Positions 1 through 11,858 of a stretch of DNA of 64,000 nucleotides are shown in pieces. The stretch spans positions 26,758,971 to 26,822,970 of the forward strand of contig NC_058059.1 of the NCBI RefSeq assembly GCF_020085105.1, given 5' to 3'. The first letter of the stretch is position 1, and each line of letters starts with the position of its first letter. The position numbers and the translations under genes were made by a program. A model generated the notes under the pieces. The model made no database searches and was not told the DNA's origin. It saw only the letters and a list, made by a program, of their open reading frames with translations. This DNA is from Siniperca chuatsi. Its lineage: Eukaryota > Chordata > Actinopteri > Centrarchiformes > Sinipercidae.

Positions 1-229
1 TGATTTTCGCCAGTTGTGACGTGTGTGCACCATAAGCCCCTCAAAAATGCGTTTGAAGAGCAGAATAATAAAATAATAATAATAATCGCTACAAAAACAA
101 TAGGCTCCTTGCACTTCCAGTGCTCTGGCCCTAAATATCACCAGACTTATCTTGTAATGCCACATGTTTATGTACTAAGTATAAAGTCAAATGAATAGTC
201 ACTTTATTGTGGATCATTATATTGGAAAA

Positions 230-785
230 TATACTTATTGTCTTTCTTGCTGAGAGTTAGATGAGAAGATTGATACCACTCTTACATTTGTTCGCTAAAT
301 ACAAAGCTACAGTCAACAGCCTGCTAACTTAGCTTAGCACCAAGACTGAAAACAGCAGGAAATAGCTAGCCTGACTCTGTCCAAATGTAACAAAATCCAC
401 CTACCAGCACCTGTAAAGCTCATTAATTTACATGTTATATCTTGTTTGTTTAATCTGTACAAAAATGTACTTCTTGGACTCTTTCTTCAGTCTCCACTGG
501 CAACCTCATGTGACGACAAGATTCCAGGAAGTCACTGCCCCCGTCCAAGAATAGTCCTGCACGTAACTCCCCGTAAAACCACAAATTCTTGTTTTTACAC
601 TTTGGCTTTTTTATGGATTAAACAAACAAGGTATAACACGTTAATGATTGAACTTTAGAGGTGCTGGTAGGCGAAATTTGGACAGAGCCAGGCTAGCTGT
701 TTCCCCCCCGCTTCCAGTCTTTATGCTAAGCTAAGCCAACCATCTGCTGGCTCTAGCTTCATATTTAACTAACTATTCCTTTATT
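230..785 (+). repeat. fish interspersed inverted-repeat element, copy 1
   Basis: The left side (GTTAGATGAGAAGATTGATA at about 257, then AAAGCTACAGTCAACAGCCT and TTAGCTTAGCACCAAGACTG) is mirrored by the right side (TTTATGCTAAGCTAAGCCAA ... AGCTTCATATTTAAC near 720-770). The right end is truncated. It resembles a widespread percomorph repeat. Confidence 0.6.
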
Positions 786-967
786 TCATACACTACATCA
801 TGCTGACTTGTGCATTTCTCAATGCATTACTTTATTTGTTTATTTATCAGTGACAGTGTATATTAACTGACATCATTGTACATGTTAATTAAATTAATGC
901 CAAGTCATGTACCAGTACTGTAAACTTTGTCTGAGTGGTCATGAAACAAATATTGCTATAGCTCAGA

Positions 968-3550
968 CCTGGGCATTGTACGGCCCCCGGGCCACATAAG
1001 GCCCTTTGGTTGACTCTGACCGGCCCGCGTAAGGTTAATTGGAAATTACAAAATAAAAATGTTTTCTCATTTTACCTCATGCATGGACTAAAAATGCATT
1101 GCATTTATTTTGAAGTTGTTTTTATTCACTACGTAATTACGCAATACGTATATCAAGACGCGCACACGATTAGATCCTTGTCACAAGCAAGTGACAAGAC
1201 GACTTTAGCCCTCAAAAATGTCCGGTTCTGCTAAAAAAAGAAAGGTAGATGCCGAATGCAGGCGTTTCAACAAAAATTGGACTGCTAAGTACTTATTTAT
1301 TGAAGTCGGAGGTAAAGCCGTGTGTTTAGTTTGGAGCAGATCGCTGTGTTTAAGGACTATATCTTGAGCCGGCATTACGAGACGAAACACGCGGAGAAAT
1401 ACAAAAACTTGACTGATGCTGAAAGGGCGCGGACATCGGAAGCTTTGCTAGCTAAGCTGCAAAAGCAGCAAGGCTTTTTTACCAAGCTTCACGCATCCAG
1501 GGATGCCGCAACCAAGACCAGTTTTCTGATATCCCACAAAATCGCTAAAAACAGTAAGCCATTCTCGGAGGGGGAATTTGTCAAAGAGTGTTTGGTGGAC
1601 TCTGCAGCACTAATATGCCCTGACAAAAAAGGCGCATTTGAACAAGTCCCGCTGTCCAGGCGAACCGTGACGAGAAGGATCGAGGAAATTGCGGGAAATT
1701 TGGAGCTTCAGCTGCAACGCGAAGTGGCAAGTTTTGACTTCTTCTCCTTGGCTTTGGACGAGAGCTGTGATGTCCGCGACACAGACCAGCTACTCATATT
1801 TGTCCGTGGGATAACGGACTTCAAGATTACGGAGGAGCTGGCAGCAATGCGGTCGATGAAAGGGACGACGACAGGGAGCGATCTGTTTACGGAGGTAAAT
1901 GCGTGCATAGACACCCTGGGGTTGAGGTGGGACAGACTGGCAGGTGTCACAACGGACGGTTGTCCAAATCTTACAGGTAAAAATGTCGGACTTTTGAAAC
2001 GTATGCAAGATAAAGTGACTGAAATTGACGCAGATCAAAAGTTGGTATTTTTGCATTGTATTATACACCAACATGTGTTGTGCAAGTCAGTGCTAAAAAT
2101 TAACCATGTTATTGATGTTGTTAGTAAAATAGTAAACTTCATCAGGGCACGGGCATTGAATCACAGACAGTTTGTTGCACTTTTAGAGGAGCATGAGTCT
2201 GAGCATAGTGACATCGGCTACCACACAGCTGTCAGATGGCTCAGCCTGGGCAAAGTGCTAAAAAGAGTTTGGGACCTGAAAGCCGAGATTCGAGAGTTCT
2301 GTGAGAGGAAAGGCAAAGACATCCCAGAGCTCTCAGATGAGGACTGGATAGCAGATTTTGCATTTGCTGTCGATGTGACTGCACTGATGAATGAACTGAA
2401 CACCAAACTGCAAGGAAAGGGCCTCTTTGTTCATGAAATGCACAGCCTGGTGAAGGCTTTCATGAGAAAGCTGCAGTTTCTTTCAAGCCAACTAGAGAGC
2501 AACACTCTCACTCACATGCAAACCCTGAAAGAAGTCACACCATCAGCTGATCACCTCCGCAGGTACTCATCCATGTTAGGAGCATTGCATGGTGAGTTTT
2601 CAAGGCGATTTGAAGATCTCAGAACAATCGAGGATGAAATGTGCATGATTTCCTCTCCTTTACCTGCAGCGTGGATAACGCACCCAGTGATGTTCAGCTG
2701 GAGCTCATTGACCTGCAGTCTGATGCAGTACTGGCAGAGCACTTTAAGTCAGGATCTCTGCTGGATTTCTACTCTTCTCTTAAGGAGGAGGACTTTCCAA
2801 ACCTGAGGAGACATGCTCAGAAGATGTTGGTTCTCTTTGGCTCTACCTACATATGTGAACAAACATTCTCAATGATGAAGTTTACAAAATCCAGGTATAG
2901 ATGCGCTCTCACTGATGATCATCTGTCAGCTGTGCTTCGCATCTCCACCTCAAACATTCAACCTGACTTTGATGCACTCGTTAAAGCCCAGCAGAGACTA
3001 GATTTCTCTCACTGAACAAGAAAAAAGAACTTAAAAACACCAAATTAGGTGGTTAGACTACAAATGTAGGCATGTAAAGGCACCAACTAGCAGTGAACTG
3101 GGACACTTTCTTTGGAAGCCTTTTTCTCAAAATCACAGTTCAGTGATGTTCAATGACAGTAACTTTAATATGATGTGTTTTGCTTATGTTTGGAGCACAA
3201 AGACAATATTGTGATGTCCTTAGAATGCTAAGAACCTATTTCCGACAGTATTTGAAACTCAGAATGTATTTTGGAGTGAATGTGACTGAAAATGTTCACT
3301 AATATGTCACAAATGGTAAAAAAAAAAAAAAAAAAAAAGTGTTCATATTTTGTTTGCCATTAGTTTGGGAAATTTGATTGAATAAAGGAATTTTTTGTAA
3401 GGCAACCTCACTTTTTCATTGCTTAATTATAACATATAGCCTACTCATACCAGCTTGTCAAAACAACACTATTTACTGCTTTTTATAAAGAAATACAATT
3501 AATATTATGCGGAATTGAGTTCAGCCTTTTGGCCCGGCCCTCTGCAATAT
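968..3550 (+). mobile_element. hAT-type transposon of the GTF2IRD2-like group, decayed
   Basis: An autonomous-size DNA transposon on the plus strand inside smyd1 intron 5, opposite to the gene. A CAGACCTGGGC-type start at 964-974 is followed by the coding region. I could not find a matching right end or an 8-bp target duplication, so the right border is approximate. A G/C-rich GGCCCGGCCC near 3531 echoes the left end. A run of 20 or so A lies at 3318-3338. Confidence 0.7.
1218..3015 (+). pseudogene. hAT transposase gene with two frameshifts
   Basis: Starts at ATG 1218 with MSGSAKKRKVDAECRRFNKN, which includes a basic KKRKV nuclear-localisation-like motif, then a BED-like segment (KAVCLV..HYETKHAEKY). 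A small deletion near 1330 shifts to another frame, which runs to about 2660 with RRTVTRRIEEI, LALDESCDVRDTDQLLIFVR and GVTTDGCPNLTGKNVGLL, typical of this hAT group. A second shift near 2660 leads to the dimerisation end (LFGSTYICEQTFSMMKFTKS) and a stop at 3013-3015. The family resembles vertebrate GTF2IRD2/ZBED proteins that derive from such transposases. The two shifts make it inactive as it stands, though few other defects show. Confidence 0.8.
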
Positions 3551-3564
3551 TTTCTGTTTCTGTT

Positions 3565-3599
3565 GCACAAAGTACGAGCTATTAGCTCGTACTTTGTGC
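3565..3599. repeat. perfect 17-bp inverted repeat with 1-nt centre
   Basis: GCACAAAGTACGAGCTA (3565-3581) and the exact inverse at 3583-3599 around a single T. Just beyond the hAT element in smyd1 intron 5. Confidence 0.85.
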
Positions 3600-3758
3600 T
3601 GTAATTCTGTCTGTTTTTAATAAATAAAATGCATTTAGCACACACATTTTTCAGCCTGGACAGTATTGTGTATGTCTGTGTCAGGTAGTTATCATTAAAG
3701 CCACTTAACAGCCACATCATGTGACTGAGGTTGAGGGCTGAACAGCTGTTATACGTAC

Positions 3759-3797
3759 CTCCTCTGAGAGTGGAGAGCAGAACTCACAGCTGATTGG
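3759..3797 (-). CDS. smyd1: smyd1 exon 5, 39-nt cassette exon
   Basis: A 39-nt exon between a CTTTTGCAG acceptor and a GTACGT donor. It completes codon 220 (Asn) and adds [12 protein letters not shown] before a split codon. It enters and leaves in phase 2, so skipping it removes exactly 13 codons without a frameshift. From memory, vertebrate SMYD1 is known to make two isoforms differing by 13 residues at this place. Confidence 0.88.
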
Positions 3798-6700
3798 CTG
3801 CAAAAGAAAGGGATGGTCAATTAATTTAAACATTTATATGTGTTACATTGGCCTTTTGTTTAAAATAAAGCATAAACAAGTCATTCTTTTCATTATTCTG
3901 GTTGTCAGTGGACAGATTCACTGTGCAATGATAGTCTTTATGTAGTTTCACAGGTTTTTCTTCCATGACCAGAATAAAAATGCTGGGATGAGACACTGAC
4001 TACTGTTGAAGAAAAATATTCTAAAAGAGAAGAGGCAAAACTATAGTATATACCCACAAAATATCAGCTATTTCCAACTTCACTTGACATTGATATATAT
4101 AAATTTTTATACATCCAAGATAGTTACACAGAGCTCTCTCATTATGATTTCACAGCAGCAGTGGCTTGGATACCTACTTTCCGTGGTTGAGGATGACAGT
4201 GCAGTTGGGCCAACAGTCATGGTTGACCAGACACAGGTTGGGGAAAAGACCCACACCAACAGCCTGCAGGCCTCTCTGGTCACTCAGTGTGAATCCATTA
4301 CACTTGATCTACAGAGACAGACGGAGAGGGGAGGAAGAGGAGTGTAGGAGGGTTGGAGTGGGAGAGACAGTCTTTCCTAGTGCAGTTTAAAAGGTTCAAT
4401 ATGCAATTTGCAAATATAACTCATGAAGCACTGGTATACACTGGTGATACATTCATTCTTACAATGCCAAAGATGTGTGAAATGTAGTTGACAGAGTGCT
4501 GCTTGCTTCCATAGGACCAGTATTCCAGGAAGTTGGGCACATCAATCTTGAGCTGCTTGAGGTCTTCTTCACATAGGTCGGCCACGTGGTCTTCCAGCTG
4601 GTCCACTGAGATCAGCTGACTGTCTGACACAATGCCCGTGTCCTTGTGCATACGCCACAGCACACGAGCAGCCAGACTGGGCAGGGGAAATACAGGTAGG
4701 AGAGAGAGAACTCCTGGGATTTAGGCACAGTGGTGCTTTGAGGTAAGTGCTAACATTAGCATGTTAACATGCTCTCAATGATAATGTTAACATGCTGATG
4801 TTATGTAAGGCATAATGTACAGCGAGCCGGTCATAATTGCGAAATTAACCCCTTCAGGGTGATTGTAGACCCCTCGGCTTCGCGTCCTGCATCACCCTGT
4901 TGGGCTTAATTTTGCAATAATGACCGGTTTGCTGTACATTATCCCGCTTATTACATGGATACTTACTAAAGAAATCAATCATTTGACACACAATATTTAA
5001 TTGATTTCAAAATGATTTAAAACAGTTTTTTGCCACAGGACTTCTATCTGCGGTTTGATATGATTGGACTTCAGAGTCTATGATCAGAACTGTGTCCATA
5101 GCAATAGTCTGTTATTCATAGCAGTGGTCTGCTCTTCAGGAATAACAGACCATAGAATGCCATAGTTGACCAATTAGAATCAAGTATTCAACAAAGCTGT
5201 GTAATAAGCAGGTATAATGTTTACCATGATCACAATCTTAGTTCAGTGTGTCAGCATGCTAACATTCACTAATTAGCACTAAACACAAAGTATAGTAATG
5301 TCACTTTTGCAGGTATTACGTCATAAACCAAAGTATGGGACAAATTAAAATTTTGACATGGTTTTTCACCCAACTTGATCCCGAGGGGGAGATAAATGTG
5401 TGTACTAAATGTCATGGCAATTTCAGAATTTCAGTCTGGACCAAAGTGGTGGACTGACTGACAGACCAGCCAACACTGCAATCCATAGAGCCTAAAAAGT
5501 CATAAAAACATTAGAATTCATCCTCTAGGGAACATGCATGTCCACAGCAAATTTCATGGAAATCCAGCACTCAGTGTTTGAGACACCTTGTCATGGACCG
5601 AAGTGTTGGTCAAGGTAAAATTTTTGCCTGATGGTTTTAGGAGAGGGGGGTCACTAAAATCATTGGAAATCATCCTCTGGGCACCATGAACATCCGTATA
5701 AAATTTCATACCAATCTGGCTAGTAGTCATTGAGATATCTTGGTGACTAACTGATCAGATGTCACTGTACATGAGTGCACACTGGCTCTGGTGTTGTAAG
5801 CACTACTCGTGCTTGTGGCTGACTTTTGTTGTTATGAATTGTTCTGGCAACTTTCCCATCCTCGTGAATTGACCACTTTAAGATATATGTAATACATTAT
5901 TTTGTATTGGCAAGCTCCTTGGCGGCAAGGCTTCAGGGGTGGATGAGATCCGTCCTGAGTATCTTAAGTCTCTGGATGTTGTGGGACTGTCTTGGCTGAC
6001 ACGTCTCTGCAACATCGCGTGGCGGTCTGGGACAGTGCCTCTGGACTGGCAGACCGGGGTGGTGGTCCCTCTGTATAAGAAGGGGGACCGGAGGGTGTGT
6101 TCCAATCACAGAGGATCACACTTCTCAGCCTCCCGGTAAGGTCTACTCCAGGGTACTGGAGAGGAGAATTCGTCCGATAGTCGAACCTCGGATTCAGGAG
6201 GAGCAGAGTGGTTTCGTCCCGGTCGTGGAACACTGGACCAGCTCTATACTCTCCATCGGGTGCTCGAGGGTTCATGGGAGTTTGCCCAACCAGTCCACAT
6301 GTGCTTTGTGGATCTGGAGAAGGCATTCGACCGTGTGCCCCGGGCGCTTTGTGGGGAGTGCTCTGGGAGTATGGGGTCCGGGGCCCTTTGCTAAGGGCTG
6401 TCCGGTCCCTGTATAAACGGAGCAGGAGCTGTGTTCGCATTGCCGGCAGTAAGTCAGACCTGTTCCCGGTGCATGTTGGACTCCGCCAGGGCTGCCCTTT
6501 GTCACCGGTTCTGTTCATAATTTATATGGACAGAATTTCTAGGCGCAGTCAGGGGCCGGAGGGTGTCCGGTTTGGGAACCACAGGATCTCATCTCTGCTG
6601 TTTGCAGATGATGTCGTTCTGATGGCTTCTTCAAACCAGGACCTGCAGCATGCACTGGGACGGTTTGCAGCCGAGTGTGAAGCAGCTGGGATGAGAATCA

Positions 6701-9700
6701 GCTCTTCCAAATCTGAGGCCATGGTTCTTGACCGGAAAAAGGTGGTTTGCTCTCTTCGGGTAGGTGGGGAGTCCTTGCCTCAAGTGGAGGAGTTCAAGTA
6801 TCTCGGGGTATTGTTCACGAGTGAGGGACGGATGGAGCGTGAGATTGACAGGCGGATCGGTACAGCGTCTGCAGTGATGCGGGCGCTGTATCGGACCGTT
6901 GTGGTGAAGAAGGAGCTGAGTCGAAAGACAAAGCTCTCGATTTACCAGTCAATCTACGCTCCTGCCCTCACCTATGGTCATGAGCTCTGGGTAGTGACCG
7001 AAAGGACAAGATCGCGGATACAAGCGGCCGAAATGGGCTTCCTCCGCCGAGTGGCTGGGCGCTCCCTTAGAGATAGGGTGAGGAGCTCAGTCACACGGGG
7101 AGCTCGAGTAGAGCCGCTGCTCCTCCACGCCGAGAGGAGCCAGCTGAGGTGGCTAGGGCATCTGATCCGGATGCCTCCTGGACGCCTCCCTCGGGAGGTG
7201 TTCTGGGCATGTCCCACCGGGAGGCGACCCCGGGGAAGACCCAGGACACGCTGGAGGGACTATGTCTCTCGGCTGGCCTGGGAACGCCTCGGGATCCCCC
7301 CGGAGGAGCTGGAGGAAGTGTCTGGAGCGAAGGAAGTCTGGGAGTCCCTGCTTAGACTGCTGCCCCCGCGACCCGGCCCCGGATAGGCGGAAGAAAATGG
7401 ATGGATGGATGGACATTATTTTGTGTAGGCTAACCTTAAAATTTTTCCTAACATAGATGTTAAACTACTAAACAGAACAGGCATGTTTCTATGATTTCTT
7501 TCTATGTAGTAATATATTCACCAGAGAAGGAGTGATTGTTATGCCTAGGTACTGTCTGGGATAAAATTTCAGTTTCATACAACTTTCATTTCATTAGTCA
7601 CTTGCAGTTTTCTCTCAGATCCATGCAGGATGGGCTCAGTTTTCCTCACCGAACATTCTCGCTGGGCGCCATGCCGATCTTCTTGATGGCTCCACACTCC
7701 TGCTTGTGTTCATTCCAACATGCAGTCTGGCAGGTGCGGTCGCAGTAGTGGGCAAACTTACACTGGGCACACCGGTGCAGTTTGGCCTGGTGCCGGAAAC
7801 AGCTGTGGCACACCTGAGTGGCCAAACTGAGAGGGAAACAGACAAAACAGAGAAACATTACAGCTGCAGTAAAAACATCTTTCATTGACCTCAACCTTTT
7901 GGGTTTCACTGTTCACAGAATAATACCAGTATACGCTTGTGTTTTTCCTTTCCTGTAAAGCATCAAAACCAATATACAATATATTTGCCACAGATGGAAG
8001 CTACTCTAGTTTGGCTTGTTTGATTTAGCAGGAACACTGTATAATGCAATACAATAAAATTACACAAATTACAACCTCAAAAAAAAAGGGAGAGAATCAA
8101 CTTTTCTCTCACACTGTGTGAAAAAAAAGAACATTATAATTTTACTTTGGTTTCGAATTTAATCTTGATTTTTTAAGTAGGAAAATGTATTTATTTATTT
8201 ATTTTACACATTTCATGGTCAGAGTTCAGGTGCACAATCAGACTTTCTGCTCCTGCTGTCGTTTTTTGTGTCAGAAAATACAGATGAGGTCATTTAGTGG
8301 CTAATGATGTCATGGTTTATGTTTGTTTTCTGTTTTATTTTGAAATATTCTCCTTCCCTCATCTGTCTTGTAGTTTTGCTTCCTGTCTTTGCCTTTCCAT
8401 CCAATTTTGATTGTTTGCTCTGCCCCCGTTTTCACCAGTGTCTCCTTGTCTCCCCTCACCTGAGTGTATTTAAGTCTGTGTGCTTCCTTAGTTCTGTGTC
8501 AGTTTGTCGTTGTTTTTATGTCAAGCATACCGGCCTTTGTTACCTGTGTGTTCTGTTGGACTTGTCCTCTGTTTCTCTGCAACCTCGCCTGAATTTTGGA
8601 TTTTGTTCTTTGCCTGCTCCCTGTCAGATTTGTTTGCCTGCTTCCCTGATTTTGACCTCTCCCTGCCAGATATCAGTGTGAGCCTTTTGTTCATTATTAA
8701 ATGATTTGAACTGCACCTGCTCTGCCTTGGTGTGTACATTTGGGTCCTACTCCTGTTTTCCTTGTTCCCCTGCTTGACAAACTACAACAAATGATTCTTC
8801 ACTCCTCTTGCTCTGTTTCATCACGTTTGAGTTTTCATTTTTTTGTCACTTTAAATTCAACAGAAATGTTGCTCTTTTCTCCCTGCTATTTTACAACTTT
8901 GATGCAGTACCATATTTGACTATTGTTACAGTTTGATGTATTTGGCTCTGAGTTATCATTAACTCTACTTTGAAAGAACTTGATGATAATACATCTAAGA
9001 AATGGCTTGACTAAACCCTGAAATTTTCTCGTGTACAGACAATCAGAAATTTGAATTGTTGTTCTATTTTGTGTCACAACAGCTACCTCTGTCCTGTTTT
9101 GCTCATTCTGTCCCTCCCTTCAGCCACATTCCCACTTCCCCAGGTCCCTGCATTTCTATGAAGCTTTGCAGTTATTGCCATTCTCCATTATCCAAGAGAT
9201 GCCCTCAGACTTTTCCCACCTGTCCCACTCACCTGTATCTCATTCCCCAATTACCAGTTAGTCAGAAAATAAATACCAGCCCTTTTCCCAAGTCAGTGGC
9301 CAGATTGTCAATGTTGCTCATAACCTTTGGATCTAGCCACCTGTACCAGCTTTCTTGTTGCCTGTTCCTGACCTGCTCGCCAGTTGTGTCTCCTCCTTTT
9401 AGACAACTATAGACCTATATCTAACCTTCTCTTTCTTTCTAAGATCCTTGAGAAAGCAGTCGCCAATCAGTTGTGTGACTTTCTAAATAACAATAGTTTA
9501 TTTGAGGATTTTCAGTCAGGGTTTAGAGTGCATCATAGAACAGAGACAGCACTGGTGAATATCACAAATGACCTTTTAATTGCATCAGACAATGGATTTG
9601 TCTCTGTACTTGTCTTGTTAGATCTTGGTGCTGCGTTCGACATCATTGACCATCACATCCTATTACAGAGATTGGAACATGTAATTGGCATTAAAGGAGC

Positions 9701-11824
9701 CGCACTAAGCTGGTTTAAATCCTATCTATCAGATCAATCTCAGTTTGTACATGTTAACGGTGAGTCCTCCGTGCAAACCAAAGTTAGTCACGGAGTTCCG
9801 CAAGGTTCTATGCTTGGACCGATTCTATTCACCTTATATATGCTTCTTGGCAATATTGTTAGGAAACACTCCATATACTTTCATCGTTATGCAGATGATA
9901 CCCAATTATATCTATCGATCAAGCCAGATGAAACTAACCAGTTACAGTAACTAAACTTCAAGCATGCCTTAAGGACATAAAGACCTGGATGACCTGCAAC
10001 TCTCTGATGTTAAACTCTGACAAAACTGAAGTTATTGTACTTGGTCCCAAACACCTCCGAGACACATTATCTAAAGATATAGTTGCTCTAGATGGCATTG
10101 CCCTGGCCTCCAGCTGCACCGTAAGGAACCTCAGAGTTAGCTTGGATCAGGATTTATCTTTTAACTCCCACATGAAACAAACTTCAAGGACTGCCTTTTT
10201 TCACCTACGTAATATTGCAAAAATCAGGCACATCCTGTCTCAAAATGATGCCAAAAAATTTGTGCATGCATTTGTTACTTCTAGGCTGGACTATTGCAAT
10301 TCCTTATTATCCGGCTGCCCGAATTCCCTTAAGACTCTCCAGTTGATCCAAAATGCTGTGGCACGTGTACTTACAAGAACTAAGAAAAGAGATCATATTT
10401 TTCCAATATTAGCTTTTTTGTGCTGGCTCCCTGTAAAATCCAGAATAGAATTTAAAATCCTTCTCCTCACCTAAAAGGCTCTTAATGGTCTGGCACCATC
10501 GTATCTTAAAGATCTCATAATACCATATTATCCGACTAGAACACTGCGCTCCCAGGATGCAGGGTTACTTGTGGTTCCTAGAGTCTCCAAAAGTAGAATG
10601 GGAGCCAGAGCCTTCAGTTATCAAGCTCCTCTCCTGTGGAATCAGGTCCCAGTTTGGGTTTGAGAGGCAGACACCATCTCCACATTTAAGAGTAGGCTTA
10701 AGACTTTCCTCTTTGCTAAAGCTTATAGTTAGGGCTGGCTTGGGTGAGTCCTGAACCATCCCTTAGTTATGCTGCTATAGGCTTAGACTGCCGGGAGACT
10801 TCCCATGATGCACCTCTTTCCTCTCTCCTTCTCTCCCTCTCCATCTGTATGCATTTTTATTCCATCACTGCATGTTACTAACGCAACATCTTCTCTCTCC
10901 CGTAGTTTTGTGCTTTCTCGTTTCTCTCCTCTCTCGTTCTGTCACTTTCAGCAGGTATTTCTTTCTCCGGAGCTGCGGAGACTGGATCTGTGGTTGTGGG
11001 CCACCTGCTGCCCCCGTGTTCCTGCTCGACAACTGCTACTACAGTTGTGGTTATTGGCTGTGTTACTAATACTGACATTATGTTAACTATAGCTGTCATT
11101 CCTATTATTACTAATTTATTAAAATTCTATGTAGTCTTTGGATTGTGCTTCTCTCTCTCTATCTCTCTCTCTCACTCAAAACCTAACACGGCAGCAGCAG
11201 ATGGCCGCCCACCATTGAGTCTGGTTTTGTTCAAGGTTTCTACCTCTTAAAGGAAGTTTTTCCTTGCCACTGTTGCCAAATTCTTGCTCATGGTGGGATT
11301 TGTTGGGTCTCTGTAAATAATATTATAAAGAGTACAGTCTAGACCTGCTCTATAGGAAAAGTGCAATGAGATAACTTCTGTTATGAATTGGCGCTACCTA
11401 AATCCTACCTGCTTTTGGTGTCTTGGGCATATTTCTATGCATGACAATAATAAAAAATGTATTAACTCATTTGCATACTATTTACTATTCTATATACAAT
11501 TGGAATATTTAAATATACAGTATGCCTGAATAAAACACATGCACTTACATTGTTTATAGATATTATAAATTATGTTATCACAGCTCTAAGTATGTTTTCA
11601 AAAAAGTTAAAAGTAAATCCAGATTTGCAAACATGATTACACTGAACTTTTTTTTATCCTCATTGTTCAGCTGTTTGGAAGCCACCAACACACAGAAGCT
11701 TGCACTGTGTGAGTGAACACAGGTCACAGCAGCATGTGTCTGTCTGTGTAAACAGTTTATTAAGTAGTCAGACTTGTTAATGCTTCTGATGATTGTTAGA
11801 ATGCAGCAAAGCCCTGTGCAGCCA

Positions 11825-11858
<34 letters not shown>

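Noticed and set aside
1..3758. Search for smyd1 exons 6 onward
   Set aside because: No minus-strand match to the rest of the SET or C-terminal domain was seen. The stretch is hAT element and repeats, so the exons should lie outside.
5964..6518. 184-codon minus-strand frame
   Set aside because: It is antisense to the LINE reverse transcriptase and has no protein character of its own.
8304..8704. 125-codon hydrophobic frame as a gene
   Set aside because: It lies entirely inside the solo LTR and consists of T/C-rich sequence.
9070..9396. Possible third LTR upstream of the LINE
   Set aside because: It has TGTCACAACAG and AATAAA-like motifs but no matching end or target duplication.
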